64,000 nt of DNA from an uncultured Flavobacterium sp. GTDB taxonomy: Bacteria; Bacteroidota; Bacteroidia; Flavobacteriales; Flavobacteriaceae. The stretch covers positions 62,001 through 126,000 of the forward strand of contig CALTVC010000002.1 of assembly GCA_943912855.1 (NCBI GenBank), written 5' to 3'. Positions 34,742 through 46,400 of the stretch are shown piece by piece. Within the stretch, counting starts at the first letter, position 1, and every line of letters begins with the position of its first letter. Below the pieces are notes generated by a model. The model did no database searches. It worked only from the letters and a program-made list of their open reading frames with translations, and was not told the DNA's origin. Made by a program: the position numbers and the translations under genes.

Positions 34742-37700
34742 ATGATAAACATTTACCTAAATCTCAAAAAGCCAAAGAGAGGCAATCAAAGCTTGCCCCT
34801 GTTTATGCTTTTACTCACTTTAACCTTATTTTCAGGTACGGCTTATGCCCAAAACGTTATCATTACAGGTACGGTAAGTTCTGTCGATGATAACATGGGG
34901 CTACCTATGGCTACGGTGCTTGTTAAGGGTACTCCTAAAAGCGTATCTACCGATATGGATGGTAAATTCTCTATAGAGGCAGATGCAAAAGACACCCTGG
35001 TTTTTTCTTATGTAGGCTATACCTCCCAGGAAATTGTAGTAGGCACTCAAAAGACCATTAATGTATCTCTTGCCAGTTTTGTTACAGAACTTGGCGATGT
35101 GGTGGTTGTAGGCTACGGTACCCAAAAGAAAGAGCAGGTAACCAGCTCAGTAGTATCGGTTCAGGCTAAAGACTTTAACAAAGGTAGCGTACAAGACGTA
35201 GGCCAGCTGATACAGGGTAAAGTTGCAGGTTTAACCATATCGTTAAACAGTGGCGACCCTACGGCTAATACCCAGGTTTTGCTTAGGGGTAGCAGTACTC
35301 TTATAGGTGGTAACGCTAACCCTCTTGTAATGATAGATGGTGTACCGGGCGACTTTAATACTGTAGCACCTCAGGACATTGAGTCTATAAGCGTGCTTAA
35401 AGACGGTTCGGCAGCAGCTATGTACGGTACAAGGGGTACAAACGGTGTTATCCTTATTACTACAAAAAGAGCTGCAGGCGGACAAAACAGGGTTACGTAC
35501 AGCACTATGCTTACTACCCAGCAAATAACAAGGAGTTATAACATGCTTACTGCACAGGATTACCGCAACCAGATAGCTGCCGGTACACGTGCAGCGGCTA
35601 ATGACCTTGGTTCTGATACCGACTGGCTGGATGCTATTACACAAACACCTTTTAGCCACACGCACAACCTTAACTTTAGGGGTGGTAATGAAAAGACAAA
35701 CTATCTGGCGAGTATTAACGTAAGGAAACTTGAAGGGATTTTCCTTAAGTCAGACAACAATATTTATACCGGAAGGGTAGACATTAACCACTCTATGCTG
35801 GATGACAAACTGAAGTTTAACTTCGGTTTCTTAAACAGGAGCGGTAACTATACAACCACAGGCGATGGTGCCAGCTTTAACGGCTATACATACCGACAGG
35901 CACTAATACGCAACCCTACTGCTCCTGAACGCTATGCCGATGGAGCTTGGGATTCTAGTTCTGACGTAGCTAACTTTAACTATGATAACCCACTGGGAAG
36001 GCTTTACGAATCTGACGGGCAAAACAGGAACAACTTTAGCCGTTTAAACGGTAAACTGGACTATATGCCTATAGACGGACTTAAGCTTTCAGCATTGGTA
36101 TCTTACTCAAGGTACAATGAAACAAGGGGCTATTACGAAACAAAAAAGAACATATCAAACCTTCGTAATGGTGTAAACGGATACGCGTCTAACGGTACAC
36201 GCGAAACCCAGGACAGGCTTACAGAACTTACAGCCCAGTACAACAAAAAAATAGACGAACACGATTTTACCATTCTGGGTGGTTACAGCTACCAGGATAA
36301 TTTTTTCCGTGACTATTACATGACCAATAATAACTTCCAGACAGACCAGTTTGGTTATAATCAAATTGGGTTGGGACTTGGTCTTAAAGAGGGATCTCAA
36401 TATGCAAACATGGGAGGATCTACATCTGCAACAAACCTTATCAGTTTTTTTGGCAGGCTTAACTATTCGTACAAAGGCAGGTACTTACTACAAGCCAGTT
36501 TAAGGCACGAAGCTGCAAGCCAGTTATATAAAACAAAAAAACCTTGGGGTTCTTTCCCGTCAGTTTCTGCCGGATGGAGGATTTCTGAAGAAAGTTTCCT
36601 TAAAGATGTAAAACAGGTTAATGAGCTTAAACTAAGGGCAGGTTACGGTGTTACCGGTACTCCTAACCCTAACGGTTTTGGTGCAGTGGCACTTACAGGC
36701 TTTGGCGCACCATATTATTATGATGGCAACTGGATAAGGACACTTGTACCTGCACAAAACCCTAACCCATACCTTAAGTGGGAAGAAAAGCACGAAATAA
36801 ACATTGGTCTTGATTATGGTTTCTTTGATAACAGGATTTCCGGTTCAGTAGACTATTACCAACGTAATATTAAAGACCTTTTATATGACTATGCTGTTCC
36901 AACTCCTCCAAACTTGTATGGTACCACACGAGCTAACGTAGGTGAACTTCAAAACAGAGGTATAGAGGTGTTACTAAACATTACTCCGGTAAGAACGGCA
37001 GACTTTGAGTGGAATACTACTTTCACCTATTCAACAAACAAGAGTAAGCTAAAAAGCCTGTCTAACGACATTTATAACCTAAGTCAGGATTATTTCTATA
37101 CAGGTGCTACCGGAGAACCTATACAAACATTTACTCATATTGTAAAAGTGGGCGACCAGATAGGTAACTTCTATGGTTTTAAAGTAGTAGATATAGACGA
37201 TAGTGGTAAATGGATATACGAAACGCCTGATGGTGAAAGGAAATCATATACCGAATTTAGCCACGCTACCGAAGACAAACAGGTACTGGGTAACGGTTTA
37301 CCAAAATGGTATGGTGCATGGAACAACAACTTCAGGTACAAAAACTTTGACCTTGGTGTAACCATGAGGGGAGCTTTCAACTATAAAATATTAAACTTCG
37401 ACAGGATGTATCTTGAAAATCCAACGATTACAAATTACAACCGTCTGGCTTCATCTCAAGATTTAGTATATGGAAAATCAGAACTAACTGCACCTTTAGA
37501 ATTTAACAGCTACTACCTGGAAGATGGTGATTTCTGGAAGATAGATAACATTACACTGGGCTATACCTTTAACAAAGTAGGCAAATACATAAGCAGTGCA
37601 AGGATATATGGTGCTACGCAAAACACGTTCCTTATTACAAAATACAAAGGTATAGACCCTGAAGTAGATCGTGGTGGCCTTGCTCCTGGTAACGATTACA

Positions 37701-37756
37701 GGGATAAATACCCTACTGCACGTACATTTACGCTTGGTATAGATGTAACATTCTAA
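34742..37756 (+). CDS. susC: SusC-like TonB-dependent transporter (second pair)
   Basis: 1004 residues. Signal peptide ending AYAQ, carboxypeptidase-regulatory-like domain (about 40-115), TonB-box region VVVVGYGTQKKE, plug with VMIDGVPG, and a barrel ending TF. Followed 11 bp later by its SusD partner. Divergent from the propeller sensor kinase, which is the usual arrangement for sensor-controlled pairs. The ligand is likely an arabinose-rich oligosaccharide, judged from the GH127 downstream (inference). Confidence 0.94.
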   Translation: MINIYLNLKKPKRGNQSLPLFMLLLTLTLFSGTAYAQNVIITGTVSSVDDNMGLPMATVLVKGTPKSVSTDMDGKFSIEADAKDTLVFSYVGYTSQEIVVGTQKTINVSLASFVTELGDVVVVGYGTQKKEQVTSSVVSVQAKDFNKGSVQDVGQLIQGKVAGLTISLNSGDPTANTQVLLRGSSTLIGGNANPLVMIDGVPGDFNTVAPQDIESISVLKDGSAAAMYGTRGTNGVILITTKRAAGGQNRVTYSTMLTTQQITRSYNMLTAQDYRNQIAAGTRAAANDLGSDTDWLDAITQTPFSHTHNLNFRGGNEKTNYLASINVRKLEGIFLKSDNNIYTGRVDINHSMLDDKLKFNFGFLNRSGNYTTTGDGASFNGYTYRQALIRNPTAPERYADGAWDSSSDVANFNYDNPLGRLYESDGQNRNNFSRLNGKLDYMPIDGLKLSALVSYSRYNETRGYYETKKNISNLRNGVNGYASNGTRETQDRLTELTAQYNKKIDEHDFTILGGYSYQDNFFRDYYMTNNNFQTDQFGYNQIGLGLGLKEGSQYANMGGSTSATNLISFFGRLNYSYKGRYLLQASLRHEAASQLYKTKKPWGSFPSVSAGWRISEESFLKDVKQVNELKLRAGYGVTGTPNPNGFGAVALTGFGAPYYYDGNWIRTLVPAQNPNPYLKWEEKHEINIGLDYGFFDNRISGSVDYYQRNIKDLLYDYAVPTPPNLYGTTRANVGELQNRGIEVLLNITPVRTADFEWNTTFTYSTNKSKLKSLSNDIYNLSQDYFYTGATGEPIQTFTHIVKVGDQIGNFYGFKVVDIDDSGKWIYETPDGERKSYTEFSHATEDKQVLGNGLPKWYGAWNNNFRYKNFDLGVTMRGAFNYKILNFDRMYLENPTITNYNRLASSQDLVYGKSELTAPLEFNSYYLEDGDFWKIDNITLGYTFNKVGKYISSARIYGATQNTFLITKYKGIDPEVDRGGLAPGNDYRDKYPTARTFTLGIDVTF

Positions 37757-37767
37757 AAAAATTGACA

Positions 37768-39402
37768 ATGAAAAAATATACGATTCAAAAAAATATAAGT
37801 AAGGGTATAATCTTAGCGGTAGCCCTTGCGCTTTCAGGCTGTACAGAACTGGAAAACACTAACTATAGTACGTTTGTAACAGAAGAATTTCACCCTACCA
37901 GCGACGACGTTGCTGCACTATTAGGGTCGGCTTACACTCCATGGAGGGAAACCCTTTTATTATGGAACGGGGTATGGCGCAGTCAGGAACTTTTAGGTGA
38001 TGAAATCATACTACCTGCAAGGCCAAACGGCTGGGTAGACGGAGGCGGATATAAGCGTATGCATCAGCACAACTGGTTTGTAGAAGACGAAAACGTAGCC
38101 GTGGGCTGGACTCGTACCTACAGAGGGATTTCTATATGCAACCAGCTTATGTACCAGATAGAAACCGGTTTTATCCCTATGGATGAAGCACAGGCCACAA
38201 AGACCATTGCAGAGCTAAAGGTACTAAGGGCTTCGTACTATTACGTAATTATGGATCTTTACGGTAAGGCAGCCATGAGTACAGAATTTAATGTACCGGA
38301 AGGTTTCCTGCCTCCTGAGGCTTCGCGCACTGAAGTGTTTAATTTTGTGGTAAATGAGATTACACAAAACATTGATTTATTAGATGAAACTAATGGAGGT
38401 GCATACTACGGCAGGTTTAATAAATGGGCAGCCTATACCCTACTTGCCAAAGTATACCTGAATGCCGAAGTATATACCGGTTCAGCACGCTGGGCAGAAT
38501 GTCAGGCGGCTTGTCAGGCAGTTATAGATTCGGGTAAATACCAGCTTGCAGCTAACCAAAAAAGTGTATTTGCTACAGAAAACCAGGAGTCACCTGAAAT
38601 CATTTTTGGTCTTGCCATAGACGATAAATATACCACTGAGTGGAACCAGTTTGATATTCACATGCAAACCCTTCAGCCGGCTAACCAGGCAACCTACAAC
38701 CTTACTGTAACGCCATGGGGAGGTATGTGTGCCACACCACAGTTTATAGAAACATTTGACCCTAACGACAGCAGGCTTACCGAAAACTTTATATACGGAC
38801 AACAGTACAACAGTGGCGGGCAACCATTAAAATGTACTATGGGTGCATACTTTGACCAGCCACTTAATTACATAAATGTTGTACCAAGCATAGATGCATC
38901 TGAAGAAATACACGGGTATCGTTTTGGTAAATTTGAAATTGCCAAAGGAAGTACAAACGTACTGAGCAATGATTATCCGCTATTCCGATACACCGATGTA
39001 TTAATGATGAAAGCAGAGTGCCTTCTTAGAACCGGGCAAGCCGATGCAGCAGCTGCAATAGTTACGCAGGTAAGGCAAAGGGCTTTTGCAGCAAACCCTG
39101 CTCTTGCGGTGGTTACAGGTGCGCAACTAATGGGTGGCAGCTCTTATGACTATGGTTTAAGGGATACAAACGCTACAACACACGAAGGTGGTAATAGCAT
39201 ACAATATGGTCGCTTCCTTGATGAACTTGCCTGGGAATTTAATCAGGAAGGCCGTCGCAGGCAGGATATGATACGTTTCGGCGCATTTGCAACCAAATCG
39301 TGGTTCTCTCACACGGCAAGTGCTACTTACAGGCAGGTATACCCTATTCCTACAAGTGCACTGCTTACAAACAGTAACTTAACCCAAAATACCGGGTATT
39401 AA
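37768..39402 (+). CDS. susD: SusD-like glycan-binding lipoprotein (second pair)
   Basis: 544 residues from ATG at 37768; an in-frame TTG six bases earlier is less likely, since the other SusD genes here begin ATGAA-. Lipobox ends at Cys25 (LSGC). It has the SusD helical scaffold with the C-terminal FLDELAWEFNQEGRRRQDMIR segment. Partner of the SusC encoded immediately upstream. Confidence 0.94.
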   Translation: MKKYTIQKNISKGIILAVALALSGCTELENTNYSTFVTEEFHPTSDDVAALLGSAYTPWRETLLLWNGVWRSQELLGDEIILPARPNGWVDGGGYKRMHQHNWFVEDENVAVGWTRTYRGISICNQLMYQIETGFIPMDEAQATKTIAELKVLRASYYYVIMDLYGKAAMSTEFNVPEGFLPPEASRTEVFNFVVNEITQNIDLLDETNGGAYYGRFNKWAAYTLLAKVYLNAEVYTGSARWAECQAACQAVIDSGKYQLAANQKSVFATENQESPEIIFGLAIDDKYTTEWNQFDIHMQTLQPANQATYNLTVTPWGGMCATPQFIETFDPNDSRLTENFIYGQQYNSGGQPLKCTMGAYFDQPLNYINVVPSIDASEEIHGYRFGKFEIAKGSTNVLSNDYPLFRYTDVLMMKAECLLRTGQADAAAAIVTQVRQRAFAANPALAVVTGAQLMGGSSYDYGLRDTNATTHEGGNSIQYGRFLDELAWEFNQEGRRRQDMIRFGAFATKSWFSHTASATYRQVYPIPTSALLTNSNLTQNTGY

Positions 39403-39442
39403 AATATATCTTACAGCCAACCATTTACAGGTCCTGATAAAA

Positions 39443-39525
39443 ACAAAGTGTTAAGGTTATTTGAGGTTTTATCGTTTATGGCGGCACTTACACATACAGG
39501 TGCTGCTGTAAACGATAACTTTGTA
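39443..39525 (+). other. Long imperfect hairpin between SusD and GH127 genes
   Basis: atcgtttatggcggcac (39471-39487) pairs over 17 positions, three of them G-U, with gtgctgctgtaaacgat (39500-39516). An outer 7-bp stem, acaaagt (39443-39449) with actttgt (39519-39525), closes the structure. There is no T-tract, so it is a candidate RNA processing or regulatory structure rather than a terminator. Confidence 0.5.
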
Positions 39526-39592
39526 TAAGCTCCCCCTTTAACTCAAAATATACGTAGGGCAATAAATAGCAAAAAGAGATAACAAATTTATA

Positions 39593-41566
39593 ATGAAACA
39601 ACTAAAAAGAATAAGCCTGGCGGTATTCCTGGCGTCGGCTGCCACCGGATTCGCACAGGTAAACACAGCAAATGAAGCATCGCAAAAGGCCATTGGCTAC
39701 CCCATACAACCTGTACCCATTAGCCACGTAAAGGTTACAGATAACTTTTGGCTCCCCATAATAAAAAGGGTTCAGGAAAAAACCATAGAGTATGCCATAC
39801 AAAAATGTAGTGAGGAAGGAAGATTTGACAATTTCCTAATTGCAGGTGGCGTGAAAAAAGGTGAGGTACACGGACAAATGCCTTTTGACGATAGCGATGT
39901 TTACAAAATCATAGAAGGAGCATCTAACTCGCTTATCAGTTCTCCCGACCCTAAACTGGAAGAACTACTGGATTCGCTCATTGCCATTATAAAAATAGGT
40001 CAGGAAAAAGACGGTTATATTACTACCTGGCGTACCATAAACCCTTCTAAACCGCCTGCCCCATGGGTTAAAGTTGAAAAGGGCGAACGCTGGGAATACA
40101 TGAACATGAGCCATGAAGAATACAATGCCGGACACATGTACGAAGCCGCCGCAGTGCATTACTGGGCCACGGGCAAACGTAATTTCCTGGACATTGCCCT
40201 TAGAAATGCCGACCTGTTTGTAAAAACCTTTGGCGATAAGCCGGGTCAAATCCTTGCCGTACCGGGACACGAAATCATAGAAACCGGATTAGTAAAACTC
40301 TACCAGATTACAGGCAAACAGGAGTACCTGAAGTTGGCTAAATTTTACCTGGACCACAGAGGCGATCCTAACAAAAAAGAACAATATGGTGCTTATGCGC
40401 AAGACCATAAACCTGTTATACAGCAAGATGAAGCAGTAGGCCATGCCGTACGTGCCGTATACCTGTATGCAGGTATGACAGATATTGCCGCTATTTATAA
40501 CGATGCATCCTACCGCACCGCCATAGATAAAATATGGGATAATATGGTAGAGAAAAAAACCTACATAACCGGAGGCATTGGTGCAAAACACGATGGTGAA
40601 GCTTTTGGCGATAATTACGAACTGCCAAACCTTACCGCTTACAACGAAACCTGTGCAGCCATAGGCTCGGTATACTGGAACAACCGACTGTTTAACCTTA
40701 CAGGTGATGTAAAATATAACGATGTACTGGAACGCACCATGTACAATGGACTTATTTCGGGGATTTCATTAAAGGGTACCGAATTCTTTTACCCTAATGC
40801 TCTGGAGAGCGATGGCAAATATATGTTTAACCGTGGCGCCTGTACGCGTTCGGCATGGTTTGACTGTTCTTGCTGTCCTACAAACCTCATTCGTTTTATA
40901 CCTGCTATTCCGGGACTTATTTATGCCCAGAAAGAAGATGAGCTTTACGTAAACCTGTATATGGGTAGCACTGCCGATGTAGCATTGAAATCTACCAATC
41001 TTAAAATAAGCCAGGAAACCTCATACCCTTGGGATGGAAGCGTTAAAGTAACCTTTGCCCCTGAAAAGGAAGGTACGTTTATGGTTAAGTTCCGTGTACC
41101 GGGCTGGGCAAGAAACGAAGTAATGCCGGGCGGACTGTATTCTTACATGAATAAACTAAAAGGTTCACCTGAACTTTTTATCAACGGTAAAAAACAAAAC
41201 ATAAAAATTGCTGAAGGTTACTTTAGCCTAAACCGCAACTGGAAAAAAGGCGATGTGGTAACGCTAAACTTCCCGATGGAAGTACGTGAAGTGGAAGCGA
41301 GCAATAAAATTGTAGACGACAGAGGAAAAATATCTCTGGAAAGAGGCCCGCTTGTATATACTGTAGAAGCTGCCGACAATGCTGATGTTGAGGGCATAAA
41401 AGTAAACTCAAAAACTACCTTCTCTGTAAAGAAAAGACCTGATTTACTAAAGGGCATTTACACTATTGAAGGAAAAACAAACGGCAAAACCTTTACCGCC
41501 ATACCGTATTACAGCTGGAGCAATCGTGGTGTAAACGAAATGAAGGTATGGCTACCCGCAAAATAA
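39593..41566 (+). CDS. GH127 beta-L-arabinofuranosidase
   Basis: 657 residues with signal peptide ending FAQ; length equals that of HypBA1-type enzymes. The zinc/nucleophile site is intact: Glu352 and Cys354 in NETCAA, and Cys427-Cys428 in CSCCPTN, where Cys427 matches the catalytic Cys. An (alpha/alpha)6 barrel is followed by beta-sandwich domains. The family removes beta-L-arabinofuranose, for example from hydroxyproline-rich glycoproteins or pectin side chains; some members act on aceric acid of rhamnogalacturonan II. It lies 190 bp after SusD with a structured spacer and ends with a strong terminator. Confidence 0.92.
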   Translation: MKQLKRISLAVFLASAATGFAQVNTANEASQKAIGYPIQPVPISHVKVTDNFWLPIIKRVQEKTIEYAIQKCSEEGRFDNFLIAGGVKKGEVHGQMPFDDSDVYKIIEGASNSLISSPDPKLEELLDSLIAIIKIGQEKDGYITTWRTINPSKPPAPWVKVEKGERWEYMNMSHEEYNAGHMYEAAAVHYWATGKRNFLDIALRNADLFVKTFGDKPGQILAVPGHEIIETGLVKLYQITGKQEYLKLAKFYLDHRGDPNKKEQYGAYAQDHKPVIQQDEAVGHAVRAVYLYAGMTDIAAIYNDASYRTAIDKIWDNMVEKKTYITGGIGAKHDGEAFGDNYELPNLTAYNETCAAIGSVYWNNRLFNLTGDVKYNDVLERTMYNGLISGISLKGTEFFYPNALESDGKYMFNRGACTRSAWFDCSCCPTNLIRFIPAIPGLIYAQKEDELYVNLYMGSTADVALKSTNLKISQETSYPWDGSVKVTFAPEKEGTFMVKFRVPGWARNEVMPGGLYSYMNKLKGSPELFINGKKQNIKIAEGYFSLNRNWKKGDVVTLNFPMEVREVEASNKIVDDRGKISLERGPLVYTVEAADNADVEGIKVNSKTTFSVKKRPDLLKGIYTIEGKTNGKTFTAIPYYSWSNRGVNEMKVWLPAK

Positions 41567-41665
41567 CCCCGGTTATTACTTATGGAATCGAGAACCTATT
41601 TATAAATTAAAAAACCACATGCCTTTGAAACATTAAAATTAGTTTAGTATTTTTTACACACAAAG

Positions 41666-41700
41666 CCTGTCTGTATATGGTTATACAGACAGGTTTTTTT
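41666..41700 (+). terminator. Terminator after the GH127 gene
   Basis: A 12-bp perfect stem cctgtctgtata / tatacagacagg with loop tggt is followed by seven T. Confidence 0.92.
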
Positions 41701-41725
41701 ATGTAGTACGGTCACTCGTTGCTAT

Positions 41726-41763
41726 TAAAAACAACAAAGGCCGCCTTATCAAGACAGCCTTTG
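41726..41763 (-). terminator. Terminator of the third SusC-SusD pair
   Basis: Outer stem caaaggc / gcctttg (41735-41741 and 41757-41763), with partial inner pairing, is followed on the - strand by ttgttttta. It lies 43-80 bp after the SusD stop. Confidence 0.7.
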
Positions 41764-41805
41764 GTTATGCGTTACAACAACTATACTATAACATTGTAAG
41801 GTTTA

Positions 41806-43437
41806 TTAGTAACCGTGATTTTGTACCAGGTTAGGGTTTACGTTAAGTTCTGTTTGTGGTATAGGCCACAACTCGTTTACACCCGCTACAAAGTTTTTCT
41901 TTTGGTAAATATAAAAGCCCTGAGCATCTACAGGATAATCAGTGTATGTAGAAGGACTATTGGTAAGCTTCATTCCGGTAAACTGCCTGTTAAGTTCCTG
42001 TGCCGCTATACCCCACCTAAGTATGTCGTAGTAACGTACACCTTCAAATGCAAGTTCTACTTTTCTCTCACGTCTTAAAATGGTACGTACTTCAGCAGTA
42101 TTTGTTGTAGTAACATCGGGCATATTTACTGTAGGCCTGTTACGTACCATGTTTATGGTTTCATCCAGTAATGCCTGGGTTATTCCCTCACCTGCTTCAA
42201 GCTTTGATTCAAGATAACCAAGTAACACTTCCGGGTAACGGATTATGATAGAGTTACCACCATAATTCATAAGGTTACCGCTAAATGTAGGATCCATAAG
42301 TTTATTAATGCAGTAACCATTCCAGCCATTTTTGTTCATCCTGTCTGGTGAACTGCTATTTGGCGTTGACACAAAAGTAATACCGTTAAACTGTGTCCTA
42401 TTATTAATCATGATGTTGTAATCCATCCTTGGATCCCTGTTGTTGTAAGGATTTGTCCAATCATATAAAGGAGACTCTTCTATGGTTTTACCATCTGTAC
42501 ACTCAAAAGATTGTACCAGCTCATTATAAGGCGAAAACTGGTGCCAGCCTCCCATCGCTTCAGGATACGCGTATTGTGGTAATACCTGTGCATAGTGGTC
42601 TTCCTGGTATTGTGTACTCCATATAACTTCATTACTATCTTCATTGGCTTGCCAAAAAAGCTGTGCATAACCGCTTTGGTTTATAGTATAAGCGTTACTG
42701 TCTATAATGGCTTTGTAAGTAGCAGCGGCCTGGCTCCACTTTTGTTGCGCCATTTGTACCCTGCCAAGAACCGCAAGCGAAGCACCTGCCGTAATACGTC
42801 CTCTCTCCTCACTTCCTCTGGTTACAGGAAGACTTGGATGACTCTCTATGAGTTCTTTCTCTGCAAAAGCCCAAACATCTGCTTTAGCCGTTTGAGAAAT
42901 ACTGTTTGCTTCCTCAACCGTTAAAAAGTGTACCGGCATAGGCACATCGCCAAAATAAAGTGCCAGGTTAAAAAAACAATATGCCCTTAATGTACGGATT
43001 TCAGCTTTCATCATGGCTTTCTTCTGTGCATCCATATCAATACCATCTATATGATCCAGGAAGTTATTGCACCTTTGAATTTTTTTATAGGTATTAGACC
43101 AATATGAAGAAGTAACCCAATTCCCTGAATTTAGCGTACCATCTGTTACGTTATCAGGATACCTCTCTTTTTCAGACCCCGCACCGGCCATTAAATCCAG
43201 CCAAAGCAACGATATTCCGTTAAAGAAATCCTGACCTGCCCAATAGGCATCTATGTCGTAACAACCTGTAAGCGCCAGCATGGCATCGCTTTCATTTCGC
43301 CAAAAAGTGGCATCAGACATTTCATCCAAAGGTTGTTTATCAAGAAAATCATCTGAACAGCCAGCGAAAACTACCAGCATGGTTATAATGCCCAGTAACT
43401 TAGCAGGTGTAAACCTTATAATTTTATTTATTTTCAT
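41806..43437 (-). CDS. susD: SusD-like glycan-binding lipoprotein (third pair)
   Basis: 543 residues from the chosen ATG. In-frame Mets at 43443 and 43461 also exist, the latter overlapping SusC. The lipobox ends at Cys27 (FAGC). SusD scaffold with the C-terminal ILRRERKVELAFEGVRYYDILRW-type segment. Partner of the SusC encoded directly upstream. The pair is probably induced with the L-fucose/L-galactose genes, because their promoters share an element. Confidence 0.94.
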   Translation of the reverse strand: MKINKIIRFTPAKLLGIITMLVVFAGCSDDFLDKQPLDEMSDATFWRNESDAMLALTGCYDIDAYWAGQDFFNGISLLWLDLMAGAGSEKERYPDNVTDGTLNSGNWVTSSYWSNTYKKIQRCNNFLDHIDGIDMDAQKKAMMKAEIRTLRAYCFFNLALYFGDVPMPVHFLTVEEANSISQTAKADVWAFAEKELIESHPSLPVTRGSEERGRITAGASLAVLGRVQMAQQKWSQAAATYKAIIDSNAYTINQSGYAQLFWQANEDSNEVIWSTQYQEDHYAQVLPQYAYPEAMGGWHQFSPYNELVQSFECTDGKTIEESPLYDWTNPYNNRDPRMDYNIMINNRTQFNGITFVSTPNSSSPDRMNKNGWNGYCINKLMDPTFSGNLMNYGGNSIIIRYPEVLLGYLESKLEAGEGITQALLDETINMVRNRPTVNMPDVTTTNTAEVRTILRRERKVELAFEGVRYYDILRWGIAAQELNRQFTGMKLTNSPSTYTDYPVDAQGFYIYQKKNFVAGVNELWPIPQTELNVNPNLVQNHGY

Positions 43438-43447
43438 AGTCATTTTT

Positions 43448-46400
43448 TTAGAAAGTAGCATTAATACCTATTGTATACGTTTTGGTTATAGGATAGAAGT
43501 TGCCGTTAGACATTTCCGGATCCCAACCCTGGTAGAATTTGTTAAAGGTTAACAGGTTTTGTCCGCCAACGTAAAATCTAAGTTTTTCCATTTTCATCTT
43601 ATCCTGTACAATGTTTTTTGGCAATGTATACCCCAGCTGAATATTTTTTAGACGCAGAAAGCTTGCATTACGTAGCCAGTACGTAGATGTAAACAGGTTA
43701 CCACTACTACCATTAAGCGTTGTAAGTTTAGGATACTTGGCATCTGGGTTAGGATTTTCCTCTGTCCAACGATTGTCTGCCTGCCAGCGCTGTATCTGTC
43801 CGCCGTTATAAAAGGCATAGGCTTCGTAAGAATCAAGTCTTTTTTTGTAACCACCAAGACCGCTAACAAGTGCAGAAAAATCAAATCCTTTATAAGAAGC
43901 GTTTAAGGTGGCGCCATACGTATACTTAGGCGTTGTATTACCTATAACTTTACGGTCGTAACTATCTACCTTTCCATCAGGTTGTCCATTAGGCCCACTA
44001 ATATCTTTATATCGTATAGAACCGGGTTCAGCTGTATATGGTTGTGAAGGGTAGCTACTAACATCAGCATCATTTACAAAAAGCCCATCAGCAACATAAC
44101 CATATATAGCACCGATAGGGCTACCTACAAACAGGCCACTGTTTATGTCCTGGCTTAGACCACTGGTAAGGCTGGTTACTTCATTCTTTATGTATGAAAA
44201 GTTAGGACTGAAACCAATATTAAGATCACCAAACTGCTGGTTGAAATTTAAACCGATTTCATATCCCGTGTTTCTTACGCTACCTACGTTTACCGGAGAT
44301 GTACCCACACCCAGTACAGAAGAAGCTGCTACGTTATACAATACGTCATCGGTTTGTTTCCTGAACACGTCGAATACCAGTCCAAGCCTGCCTCCGAAGA
44401 AACTGGCATCTATACCAAAGTCTGTAGTAGTGGTGGTTTCCCAACTAATATTAGGATTGCTGGTAACATTTACAGCTGCTCCCGGAGTAAATACATTACC
44501 GAAAGAATAGTTTTCACCAAGAGATACACGGTTTTGGTACGGGTAAGTACCTACGTTCTGATTCCCCAGTTCACCCCATGAGCCACGTACTTTAAACAGG
44601 TTAAGCCAACTGATTTTCTCTTTCAGGAAATTTTCTTCCGAAATTATCCAACCGGCAGAGAATGATGGGAATACACCCCACCTACCCGCACTTGGGAACT
44701 TTGAGGTACCATCTCTCCTTATGTTTGCTTCGAATAAGTATTTACTGTCAAAAATATAGTTTAACCTACCGAAAACCGAACGCATAGCCCATGATGATGA
44801 TGTACCTGTGTTAGACATACCTGTACCTGAACCGGCATTAAGTTCATATATAAGTTCATTAGGGAAATTCTGCCTGTAGCCTGTTAAGTAATGATCATTA
44901 TATTCTTCCTGAGTAGCACCTGCAAGCACTGTAAAATTATGCTTGTCAAATGTTTTTGTATAGGTAGCAAGTGCCTGTAGTGTTACCTGAGTGCCCTGAC
45001 CAGAATATACAGAAAGCTTATTAGGGCCTAAACTGCTGGTTGGAGAAAACGTGATATTAGATATGTAGTTTTTGTCATAGTAACTAAACAACATATATCC
45101 TGCTTTACCACTTACGGTTAAGCCTTTTACAGGTTGCCATGACAACTCACCGGCACCCTGAAAATACTTGTTGGTTCCTTTTTTAAACGAATTACTGTCT
45201 AACCAGGCTTCAGGGCTAAAAGTATCCTGATGACCATATGAACCGTCTGACTTACGACCTGCGTATATAGGACCCTGACGCACCGCATATCTTATAATAC
45301 TGGTCATACTACCACCACCTTCTGCCTGGGTAGGCTCATTGGTTTCAGACGTATAGCCCATGGTATTTACCTTTAGGCTAAGGTTATCCAGAATTTTAGA
45401 ATCTGTATTAAACATGAAGTTATACTTCTCATAATTATTCTCGGCAACCAAACCTTCCTGTTTCAGGTAGCTGGTAGAAAACATATTACGTGTTTTGTCC
45501 GTACCCCACATAAAGCTAAGGTTATGGTTTGTCTGGAAACCAGAGCCTGAGTTAAGCAGGTTTCTAAGGTGTGGTACATTAGGGAAATTATCCGGGTCTG
45601 ACTGGTCACGGAACTTCTGGATGTCGCTCGCCGAATATGTAGGAGAGTTGCCCATATTTGCGTTAGCCTCGTTATACAGCGTAGCATATTCTGCCGAGTC
45701 TACAAAATCAGGCAACTCGGTAGCACTTTGCCAACCTGCATAACTGTTGTACGACACCTGCATTTTACCTGCCTGGCCCATTTTTGTTTCTACGATGATT
45801 ACACCATTTGCCGCACGGCTACCGTAAATCGCTGCCGAAGCCGCATCTTTAAGTACCGATATACTTTTAATGTTGTTAGGGTCTACGTCGTTTAATGAGC
45901 CTGCAAGTCCGTCTATAAGTACGAGGGCTCCACCCGAAGCTCCAAACGAACCTGTACCACGAATGGTTATACCCGCACCGTCGTTACCCGGTCTTCCCGA
46001 ACCCTGAGACACAATAACACCCGAGGTTAAACCCGCAAGCGCCTGAGATGCCTGAGTAATAGGCCTGTTCTCAATATCTTTTTCTGAAATGGAAGACACA
46101 GAACCGGTAAGGTTTATCTTTTTCTGTTTGCCGTAGCCTACTACAACTACTTCTTCCAGTTGTTCACTGTCAGACTCAAGGTTTACGTTTATCAGCGTTC
46201 TTCCGTTTACGGCTACTTTCTGTGTTTTGTAGCCTATGAAGCTAACCAAAAGCGTATCTGTAGCTGGTACATTAATTTCATAATCACCATCCATTCCGGT
46301 AGCTACAGCACTACCGTTTGATTTTGAAACTACCGATGCCCCTATGAGCGTTTCGGCAGTGGCACCTGTAGAGGAAACTGTTCCTTTTACTACCGTCTGG

